A stretch of DNA of 15,400 bases, taken from the NCBI GenBank assembly GCA_017998555.1, contig JAGOCU010000009.1, forward strand, positions 3,461-18,860, read 5' to 3'. Origin of the DNA: Thermoflexales bacterium (lineage in GTDB: Bacteria; Chloroflexota; Anaerolineae; J036; Brachytrichaceae). A program made the translations under genes and the position numbers. The stretch's first letter is position 1. Every line of letters starts with the position of its first letter. Of the stretch, positions 1 through 5,153 are shown in pieces. A model generated the notes under the pieces. That model was not told where the DNA came from. It did not search any database and saw only the letters and a program-made list of their open reading frames with translations.

Positions 1-37
1 CCAAACCATGCGCGCTACCAGGCTGCGCCATTCCCCG
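1..37 (-). tRNA. tRNA-Pro (anticodon UGG), 5' half only, cut by window edge
   Basis: Read on the minus strand from position 37, the sequence gives a standard tRNA 5' half. It has a 7-nt acceptor strand CGGGGAA, TG at positions 8-9, and a D-arm GCGC-AGCCTGGTA-GCGC. A G at position 26 follows, then the anticodon-stem strand CATGG and the loop start TTTGG. The loop places anticodon TGG at positions 3-1, which decodes CCA. The C-initial acceptor strand and the D-loop match the bacterial tRNA-Pro pattern. The anticodon 3' stem, T-arm and acceptor 3' strand lie outside the window, so folding of those parts cannot be checked. Confidence 0.88.
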
Positions 38-49
38 GGGAGACAAAGG

Positions 50-78
50 ATTATACACACCCTTCATTTACGTATTCA
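50..78 (-). promoter_or_regulatory. Promoter of the tRNA-Pro gene
   Basis: A perfect TATAAT box lies on the minus strand at 55-50, 12 nt before the mature tRNA 5' end. That predicts a transcription start around 43 and a very short 5' leader. Seventeen bases upstream is TGAATA (78-73), a weak match (3 of 6) to a -35 box. The -35 position overlaps the last codons of the small gene upstream, so the tRNA can be transcribed on its own or by read-through. Confidence 0.6.
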
Positions 79-349
79 GCGGCCCGTGCCGATCCGCCGC
101 CAAGTCGGCCGCCACGCGCTTGCCGGCCGCGGTGAGCCAGTAGGTGGCGCTCGGAAACTTCTTGTTGCTGTCGATCAGTCCGCGCTTGACGAGTTCCTCA
201 ACCAAAGCCGCCGCAATCACGGTTTCCGTAGCCGCATCCAGGGTGAGGGTGAAGCGCTTGCCGCCCTCGATGTCACGGTGATCCTTCAGCCGGGCGCCGC
301 CCGCGATCTGCGCGAGCAGCCGGCGTTGCGGTTCAGTGAGGGCGGACAT
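68..349 (-). CDS. Small winged-helix-like protein of unknown function
   Basis: The product is 93 residues from the ATG at 349. An in-frame GTG at 358 would add three residues, and neither start has a convincing Shine-Dalgarno (AGGAT lies 12 nt before the GTG). The chain is mainly helical and charged. Its C-terminal half runs from a helix (VIAAALVEELVKRGLI) through a short loop to YWLTAAGKRVA. This resembles the recognition-helix and wing pattern in which 'LT..G' closes a winged-helix fold. That is a fold-level impression only; no family was recognised and no catalytic motif is visible. It ends 30 bp from the tRNA-Pro gene on the same strand. Confidence 0.6.
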   Translation of the reverse strand: MSALTEPQRRLLAQIAGGARLKDHRDIEGGKRFTLTLDAATETVIAAALVEELVKRGLIDSNKKFPSATYWLTAAGKRVAADLAADRHGPLNT

Positions 350-473
350 GTAGGCCACGGTTGCCGATCCTGCACTTCAACTAGCCCGGCCAAGAAACGC
401 CGCCGAGCACAGTGGGCCAGCCGTCATCCCTGTGAAAGCGCATTGGCATTACGTTAAGCACGCGTTCAAAAGC

Positions 474-557
474 CGGCCCCAACGGGGCCGAATGAGATAG
501 CCCAGGGCGAAGCCCTGGGAAACCGACGCCCGCCCGATTCCCGCCCTGAAAGGGCGG
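474..557 (+). repeat. REP-like three-hairpin module, copy 1
   Basis: Three perfect hairpins follow each other. The first is CGGCCCC-AAC-GGGGCCG (474-490). The second is CCCAGGGC-GAA-GCCCTGGG (501-519). The third is CCGCCCT-GAA-AGGGCGG (541-557). The stretch from 491 to 520 matches the second copy at 27 of 30 positions in inverted orientation. From recalled knowledge, multi-hairpin elements with 'CCCAGGG...CCCTGGG' and 'GCCCTGAAAGGGC' units are scattered in several GC-rich phyla and are sometimes mobilised by RAYT (Y1 transposase-like) proteins. No RAYT gene is in the window. Confidence 0.75.
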
Positions 558-615
558 CATTGCACGTGAGATCTTTCGACCAGCCAGGTCTACCCGTTGA
601 ACCGACCCGGATTTC

Positions 616-697
616 GCCCTTGCAGGGCTTATCCTGTGTTTGGTGGCGCGACCCAGGGCTTCGCCCTGGGTTATCGCATGTGGCCCTTTCAGGGCCA
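616..697 (-). repeat. REP-like three-hairpin module, copy 2 (inverted)
   Basis: Read on the minus strand from 697, the same order appears as in copy 1. TGGCCCT-GAA-AGGGCCA (697-681) is followed by ACCCAGGGC-GAA-GCCCTGGGT (671-651) and then GCCCT-GCA-AGGGC (628-616). The linker before the central hairpin is 9 nt here and 10 nt in copy 1, and is closely related in sequence. The linker after it is about 22 nt against 21 nt but is not conserved. The two copies therefore form a head-to-head inverted pair, like REPIN/BIME arrangements. The element lies downstream of the Fe-S unit and could act as a transcription end or mRNA stabiliser for it. Confidence 0.72.
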
Positions 698-791
698 GGC
701 GCTGACATCGTGTCATCTTGGCAACCGCCACGGGCGCGCCGGATTGCATTCGCCTGTTCTTGCGTATTGGTCCGATGATATCGGCGGCCTG

Positions 792-1004
792 TCACCCGAG
801 CAGGTGCACGTACTGCTGGAGCTCGCGCTGGTGAATCTTCTGAAAGTCGTCCCGGATGATGTCATCCATCTCTTCAGGCGTGCAGCGGAAACTCAGCGTC
901 GTCAACGCGTCTTCAGGCGATTGACCATACGCCAGCCGGCGCTTGCCCGGCTTGCTCTTCAGCGCAAACAGATACATGAAGTGCGGATTGCTGAAACTGC
1001 TCAT
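792..1004 (-). CDS. Uncharacterised 70-residue protein coupled to the radical SAM gene
   Basis: The ATG follows the radical SAM stop with no gap (TAAATG) and has no Shine-Dalgarno of its own, so translation probably depends on ribosomes finishing the upstream gene. The protein is soluble and mixed in charge. An N-terminal aromatic/basic segment (PHFMYLFALKSKPGKRRL) precedes a helical acidic part (TPEEMDDIIRDDFQKI) and the C-terminal stretch QQYVHLLG. It has one cysteine, no membrane segment and no motif I recognise. Zero spacing to a radical SAM gene suggests a partner or chaperone role, but that is inference only. It is the last gene of the HesB-radical SAM unit. Confidence 0.75.
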   Translation of the reverse strand: MSSFSNPHFMYLFALKSKPGKRRLAYGQSPEDALTTLSFRCTPEEMDDIIRDDFQKIHQRELQQYVHLLG

Positions 1005-2432
1005 TTAGGCCTTGATCAGCGCGTCCCGGTAATTCTTGCGCGTCTGATGAATGAGGGGCAGCCCGCGATTGACTTCCGTATCGTATTTCCCGGCCAGCAG
1101 GTCACGGTAGAACTGGTAGTCCACGCCTTTCACCTTTTCATCGTCCGGAAAACGGTGGTAGTTTTCCTTCGTCATGCGGCTCTTGCCTTCGGCGATCAAC
1201 TGGTTTCCCAGCGCCGAGCCGGGGTAGGGCGCGTAGAACGAAATCGAGGGCATGATGCGCTTGGTGTACTTCACCATCCGCATCGTCTTGAAGGCGTCTT
1301 CATGCGTCTCGCCCGGAATGCCAAGCATGATGTTCGACCAGAACACCGGCGGCTTCTGGCCCTTGCGCTCCATGTCATCGCCAATGCGGGTGAGCAAATC
1401 GATCGCGAAGTAGTTGTCCTCTTCGGTGCATTCCTTGTTGATGATCTTGAGCACCCGGTCACTGCCGCTCTCAAAGCCGATCGATACCGTGCTCCAATTC
1501 GTCTCGCGGACCACGGCCTCAAAAAGGTCCGGCCACTGGCGAACCGTATCGGCCCGGGCGGCCGCCCAGTACGGCCAGAGCTTGTTGGCTTTGCGGGGGT
1601 ACTTTTCGACCCATTCCTTCAGCCAGGTCGGGTTCTGGAAGAACATCGAATCGTGGATGACGACTGAGCCGACCGGCCCGTGATGGGTGTCCAGGAAATT
1701 CAGCTCATCGATGACGGCGTCTACGCTGCGCCGGCCCATATTTGGGATGTAGCTGTTCTCGTTGCAGAACACGCACTGCCAGGGGCACACCCGGCTGGTC
1801 AGCATCGTGACGACACCGGGAGGACCCCAACCGCTCTCGGGCTCGAGCGGCCAGTGGAACTTTTCGGCCAGCTTGCGGCTGGCAGGTTTCGGCCACAGCG
1901 TGCGGTCGATCATCGGCCACTCGTCCATGCTCTTCGCGCCGATGCCAAGGATGACCCGCGGGAAGGCTTCGGGGTGGCTGACCAGGTTGACGATGACGTT
2001 CTCGCCGGGTCCCTGGCAGATCTTGTCGAACTCGTCGATCGCCGTCATTTCATCGAGGGCGACCGTGGCATGCATCCCGCCGGCGAGGACAATGCCTTTG
2101 GGATTGACCTTCTTGAAAATCTTGGCGGATCGGTAGGCGACCGGAAACGTGTAGCTCCGCACGTTCATGATGAGCATGTCAAAGCCCTTCATGCGCCGCT
2201 CCACCTCGTCCCACGACGTGCACTGGCGGGTCGAAAAACTATCGGTCTCGATCCCGCTGTTCTTGAGGATGGTCCGAAGCAAGCCCATCCCGTGGTCCTG
2301 CCACTGCTCGTGCGGGCCAGCCGGATTCACCAGGTCGCCCAGATCTCCCAGGTCCAGCCACAAGCGCTTGGGTTGTTTGGATGCGCCGTCAGCGGGTTGG
2401 GAGAGTCTGTCTTTCTTGAAGAGAAAACTCAA
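1005..2432 (-). CDS. Radical SAM protein with N-terminal B12-binding-like domain
   Basis: I place the start at the TTG at 2432, giving 475 residues. The sequence AGAGG lies 7 nt upstream and partly overlaps the stop codon of the preceding A-type carrier gene. A longer frame from 2543 would run through that gene's tail and give an alanine/arginine-rich leader that looks spurious. Residues about 22-165 resemble the Rossmann-like cobalamin-binding domain that often precedes radical SAM cores (GIVLAGGMHATV). The DxHxxG cobalamin ligand motif is absent, so corrinoid binding is doubtful. The 4Fe-4S motif CPWQCVFC has Cys216, Cys220 and Cys223, and a TIM-barrel core with a late GIPGET motif follows. 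Substrate is unknown. The protein needs an Fe-S cluster, which fits its position directly after a cluster carrier. Confidence 0.88.
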   Translation of the reverse strand: MSFLFKKDRLSQPADGASKQPKRLWLDLGDLGDLVNPAGPHEQWQDHGMGLLRTILKNSGIETDSFSTRQCTSWDEVERRMKGFDMLIMNVRSYTFPVAYRSAKIFKKVNPKGIVLAGGMHATVALDEMTAIDEFDKICQGPGENVIVNLVSHPEAFPRVILGIGAKSMDEWPMIDRTLWPKPASRKLAEKFHWPLEPESGWGPPGVVTMLTSRVCPWQCVFCNENSYIPNMGRRSVDAVIDELNFLDTHHGPVGSVVIHDSMFFQNPTWLKEWVEKYPRKANKLWPYWAAARADTVRQWPDLFEAVVRETNWSTVSIGFESGSDRVLKIINKECTEEDNYFAIDLLTRIGDDMERKGQKPPVFWSNIMLGIPGETHEDAFKTMRMVKYTKRIMPSISFYAPYPGSALGNQLIAEGKSRMTKENYHRFPDDEKVKGVDYQFYRDLLAGKYDTEVNRGLPLIHQTRKNYRDALIKA

Positions 2433-2442
2433 CGCAGAACCT

Positions 2443-2892
2443 CTAGTGCCCGCCGCAGGAGCAGCCTTCACCGCAGCCGCCCTCGGCGTCCGAATCGCCG
2501 GAGTCCTTGGTCTTGAACGAGCTGCCGCAGCCGCAGGCTGCAACGGCGTTTGGATTCTCGATCTTGAAGCCTGCGCCCATCAGCGAATCGACATAGTCGA
2601 TGGTCGCGCCGGAGAGATACATCAGGCTGGTGGGATCAATGAAGAGCTTCACACCCGCCTGCTCGATGACGGTGTCAAAGTCGCGCGGGGCCGCCTCGAA
2701 GGCCATGCCGTACTGCAAGCCCGAGCAGCCGCCGCCGGATACGAACACCCGCAATCCGTGGTTCTGGATGTTGCGCTGGGCCATGAGCTCGGAGAGTTTC
2801 TCGTGCGCGCCGGGCAGCAGCGACATGGCGGGCGCATCGACCGCGTTTTCAACGTCGTTCAGTTCGATCGTCTTGAGAGCAACTGTGGCCAT
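2443..2892 (-). CDS. A-type iron-sulfur cluster carrier (HesB/IscA/ErpA family) with Cys-rich tail
   Basis: This protein carries or inserts Fe-S clusters into client apoproteins. The start is the ATG at 2892, with AAGGAG 8 nt upstream, giving 149 residues. An upstream in-frame start at 2913 would bypass that site. The family's three conserved cysteines are present: GGGCSGLQYGM (Cys56) and the late CGC motif (Cys120, Cys122) in NPNAVAACGCGSSF. The core ends near residue 126. It is followed by an acidic linker and a tail with three more cysteines (Cys140, Cys144, Cys146) ending GGCGEGCSCGGH. E. coli IscA and ErpA are about 107-114 residues, so the tail and an N-terminal extension of about 20 residues are extra. 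The radical SAM gene follows after 10 bp. The subfamily (IscA, SufA or ErpA) is not resolved. Confidence 0.92.
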   Translation of the reverse strand: MATVALKTIELNDVENAVDAPAMSLLPGAHEKLSELMAQRNIQNHGLRVFVSGGGCSGLQYGMAFEAAPRDFDTVIEQAGVKLFIDPTSLMYLSGATIDYVDSLMGAGFKIENPNAVAACGCGSSFKTKDSGDSDAEGGCGEGCSCGGH

Positions 2893-2967
2893 CGGGTCTC
2901 TCCTTGAGTACACGCGCGCCGGCCAGGGAGGTCATCGCGCAAACAGATTCTCGTTCTTAAGCGCGAA

Positions 2968-2976
2968 ATTATCGCA
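2968..2976 (-). promoter_or_regulatory. Putative extended -10 promoter of the A-type carrier unit
   Basis: On the minus strand, TGC-GATAAT (2976-2968) matches an extended -10 element (TGn followed by TATAAT with one mismatch). It predicts a start near 2961 and a leader of about 69 nt. No clear -35 hexamer is visible upstream, as expected for extended -10 promoters. It lies between the palindrome at 3023-3055 and the ATG at 2892, so the Fe-S unit is probably a separate transcript from the kinase gene. No Fur- or IscR-like palindrome was recognised. Confidence 0.4.
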
Positions 2977-3022
2977 CAGGGTTTTTCGCCGCTCTCAGCC
3001 GATGCTCACAACTGCTTTGGGG

Positions 3023-3055
3023 AGAGATGTCCCCGGCGAAGCCGGGGACATCTCT
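3023..3055 (-). terminator. Perfect 15-bp-stem palindrome after the dephospho-CoA kinase gene
   Basis: Arms 3023-3037 (AGAGATGTCCCCGGC) and 3041-3055 are exact reverse complements around a 3-nt GAA apex, giving a very stable hairpin on either strand. It begins 15 nt beyond the kinase stop codon, the expected place for a terminator of the minus-strand gene set. On that strand the hairpin is followed by CCCCAAAGC, with no T-run. It is therefore not a classical intrinsic terminator, and may stop transcription another way or stabilise the mRNA 3' end. Confidence 0.5.
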
Positions 3056-3070
3056 GTCACCCCCCAACGC

Positions 3071-3661
3071 CTATATCTCCGCATACGCTTTGCGCACCTG
3101 AACCCGGGTCTCCTCGACCGAACCCCGCGTGTCAATCACGACCGTTGCGCGGGCGACCTTGTCCGCCTGCGCGTTTTGCGCGCGCACCCGCGCCCAGGCT
3201 TCATCCTCGGTCAATCCGCGCGATGCCACCAACCGTGACACCTGCTCGGCGGGCGCGCAATCCGTCACCCAGACCTGGTCACAGCGCTCGGCCCAGTGGT
3301 TCTCGAATAGGAGGATGGCTTCCAGCACCGCCACCTTGCCGTCCGGCACGGCGTCGAGGCGCCGTTCGATCTCGGCCCGAATCGCCGGGTGGACGATCGA
3401 TTCGAGTTGCTTGAGTTTGACCCGTTCGGCAAAGACGACTTCGGCCAGCGCGCGCCGGTCGAGCGCGCCATCGGGTTTGAACACCCCCGTGCCGAAAGCA
3501 TCGAGGATGCGGGCGAGGGCGGGCTGGCCAGGTTGTTGGACGGCTCGCGCGACTTCATCCGCGTCGATGATGACGGCGCCCAGCGCCCGCATCTCAGACA
3601 GGACGTTGCTCTTTCCAGTCGCGATGTTTCCGGTCAGGCCGATCAGTTTGCGGGGCGCCAT
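3071..3661 (-). CDS. coaE: Dephospho-CoA kinase
   Basis: This enzyme phosphorylates the 3'-hydroxyl of dephospho-CoA with ATP, the last step of coenzyme A synthesis in the cytoplasm. The 196-residue length is normal for the family. The N-terminus carries the Walker A motif GNIATGKS (residues 11-18), followed by the DAD motif (33-35) that opens the CoA-binding part. The segment EAILLFEN and later VASRGLTEDEAWAR match the family's lid and C-terminal regions. The ATG lies 2 bp after the stop of the class V aminotransferase gene, without its own clear Shine-Dalgarno, so it is probably coupled to that gene. Confidence 0.95.
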   Translation of the reverse strand: MAPRKLIGLTGNIATGKSNVLSEMRALGAVIIDADEVARAVQQPGQPALARILDAFGTGVFKPDGALDRRALAEVVFAERVKLKQLESIVHPAIRAEIERRLDAVPDGKVAVLEAILLFENHWAERCDQVWVTDCAPAEQVSRLVASRGLTEDEAWARVRAQNAQADKVARATVVIDTRGSVEETRVQVRKAYAEI

Positions 3662-3663
3662 AT

Positions 3664-5133
3664 TCAGGTGATGTCAAACCACGGCCGCACGTCGATGTCG
3701 CGCGCGCCGCCGCGATAGCGAAACTCATTCGCATGGGCATCATAGTCGTAGTCGTTGGACCACTCCCTGGCATTGAGGGCGATGTCCCGCAGCGCGGCAA
3801 CCGCATCGCGCGCCTCCGCGTCGGTCGTGGTCGGGTGGATCGACAGGCGCACCCAACCCGGCTTGTCCGTCATGTCGCCGGCGTCGATCCGATCGGTGAT
3901 CGATTTGCTCCGCATCGGGTCCACGTGCAGCAGGTAGTGGCCGTAAGTGCCGGCGCACGAGCACCCGCCCCGCACCTGGATGCCATATCGGTCATTGAGC
4001 AGCCGCACCACCAGATTGAAGTGGACGTCCTCGAAGTAGAACGACAGGATTCCCAGCCGGTCTTGAACATGGCCGGCCAGCACCACGGCATTCGGGATGG
4101 TTTTCAACCCGTCGAACAAGATGCTCATGAGTTCGTGCTCGCGCGCGCGGATGCGGGCCGTGCCCATCCGTTCCTTCAGCCGGATGGCCATCGCCGCCTT
4201 GATGGTCTGCAGAAAGCCTGGCGTGCCGCCGTCTTCGCGCGCTTCGATGTTGTCGACGAAGCTATGCTGCTGCCAGGGGTTGGTCCAGTTGACCGTCCCA
4301 CCGCCCGGCTGATCCGGCACCCGATTGCGATACAGCCCGCTGTCGAAGATCAGCACGCCGGCCGCGCCCGGCCCGCCCAGGAATTTGTGGGGCGAGAAAA
4401 AGATCGCGTCGAGCCGGGCCATCGGATCGCCGGTCGGGTGCATGTCAATGTCGACATACGGGGCCGAGGCCGCGAAGTCCACAAAACACAACCCGCCGTG
4501 CTCGTGCATGGCCCGGGCCAGCTCGTGATACGGCGACTCGATCCCGGTCACATTGCTGCAACCGGTGAAGGCCCCGATCTTGATCGCGCGATGGGCGTGT
4601 TTGGCCAGAAGCGCGCGCAAGCTCGCCACGCACACCCGGCCCTCGCCATCCGGTTCCACGACCTCCACATCGGCAATCGTCTCCAGCCAGGAAGTCTGGT
4701 TGGAGTGATGCTCCATATGGGTGACGAAGACGACCGGGCGAATGTCGTCGGGGATCGCCGCATACGGCTGGATTTGCTCCGCCACCCGCAGGCCGAGGAT
4801 GCGCTGGAATTTGTTGATCACCGCCGTCATCCCTGCGCCCGCGCAGATGATGACATCCCGCGGGCCGGCATGGACGTGTTCCTTGATGATCCGCTGCGCC
4901 TCGTGATAGGCATGCGTCATCGTCGTCCCAGTCAGGTTGGACTCCGAATGGGTGTTCGCGACAAACGGCCCGGCGGACTCGAGCAGGGCGCGCTCGATTG
5001 GCCCATACAGGCGGCCGCTCGCCGTCCAGTCCAGATAGACAATCCGCCGCTCGCCGAACGGGCCATCGAAGGCCCGTTCGTTTCCGATGATGTTGTCGCG
5101 GAACGGCGCGAACCAGGTTTCCAACTCGCCCAT
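3664..5133 (-). CDS. Class V aminotransferase, cysteine desulfurase-like (PLP-dependent)
   Basis: The 489-residue protein has the layout of the SufS/Csd/NifS fold. It shows EHHSNQTSW (His142-His143 near the PLP ring), VDFAAS (Asp219, which binds the PLP pyridine nitrogen in the family), SPHKFLGGPG (Lys250, the expected Schiff-base lysine) and RGGCSCAG. The last motif places Cys391 and Cys393 where desulfurases carry the catalytic cysteine, which favours sulfur mobilisation from cysteine over plain transamination. It is longer than E. coli SufS (406 residues), including a tail of about 40 residues rich in Asp, Tyr and Arg. The family's usual Gln in VDxAQ is replaced here (VDFAAS). The start at 5133 has GAGGGA about 10 nt upstream. 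Whether SufE, encoded on the other strand, is its partner is open. Confidence 0.85.
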   Translation of the reverse strand: MGELETWFAPFRDNIIGNERAFDGPFGERRIVYLDWTASGRLYGPIERALLESAGPFVANTHSESNLTGTTMTHAYHEAQRIIKEHVHAGPRDVIICAGAGMTAVINKFQRILGLRVAEQIQPYAAIPDDIRPVVFVTHMEHHSNQTSWLETIADVEVVEPDGEGRVCVASLRALLAKHAHRAIKIGAFTGCSNVTGIESPYHELARAMHEHGGLCFVDFAASAPYVDIDMHPTGDPMARLDAIFFSPHKFLGGPGAAGVLIFDSGLYRNRVPDQPGGGTVNWTNPWQQHSFVDNIEAREDGGTPGFLQTIKAAMAIRLKERMGTARIRAREHELMSILFDGLKTIPNAVVLAGHVQDRLGILSFYFEDVHFNLVVRLLNDRYGIQVRGGCSCAGTYGHYLLHVDPMRSKSITDRIDAGDMTDKPGWVRLSIHPTTTDAEARDAVAALRDIALNAREWSNDYDYDAHANEFRYRGGARDIDVRPWFDIT

Positions 5134-5153
5134 GCCTGTCGTTCCCTCGCGGG

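Larger units (their letters stand above)
350..791. other. Gene-free stretch with a pair of REP-like modules
   Basis: This stretch lies between the small winged-helix-like gene and the stop codon of the 70-residue ORF, both on the minus strand. No reading frame in it looks coding: the open frames on both strands run across hairpins and give arginine/proline-rich compositions. Between 474 and 697 it contains six short GC-rich hairpins grouped as two inverted modules, annotated separately. The flanks (350-473 and 698-791) show no recognised feature. Confidence 0.7.

Noticed and set aside
8..457. 149-codon plus-strand frame at the left end
   Set aside because: It starts inside the tRNA-Pro gene and crosses the tRNA promoter and the antisense of the small winged-helix-like gene.
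474..697. CRISPR array or attachment site in the hairpin-rich stretch
   Set aside because: The repeats are inverted hairpins in two copies, not evenly spaced direct repeats. The nearby tRNA gene has no duplicated 3' end visible, and no integrase or cas gene is present.
597..1667. 356-codon open frame on the plus strand over the radical SAM gene and 70-residue ORF
   Set aside because: It runs antisense to clearly conserved motifs, crosses REP-like hairpins, and its product is low-complexity Arg/Val/His-rich with no recognisable domain. It is a GC-driven shadow frame.
1005..2892. RiPP biosynthesis cluster (radical SAM plus small peptide)
   Set aside because: The 70-residue product lacks a recognisable leader/core layout. 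The radical SAM protein shows no SPASM or precursor-recognition domain, and no transporter or peptidase adjoins. A partner protein is as likely.
2893..3070. Riboswitch ahead of the A-type carrier gene
   Set aside because: The predicted leader of about 69 nt shows no conserved riboswitch core that I can recognise. The strong palindrome lies upstream of the putative promoter.
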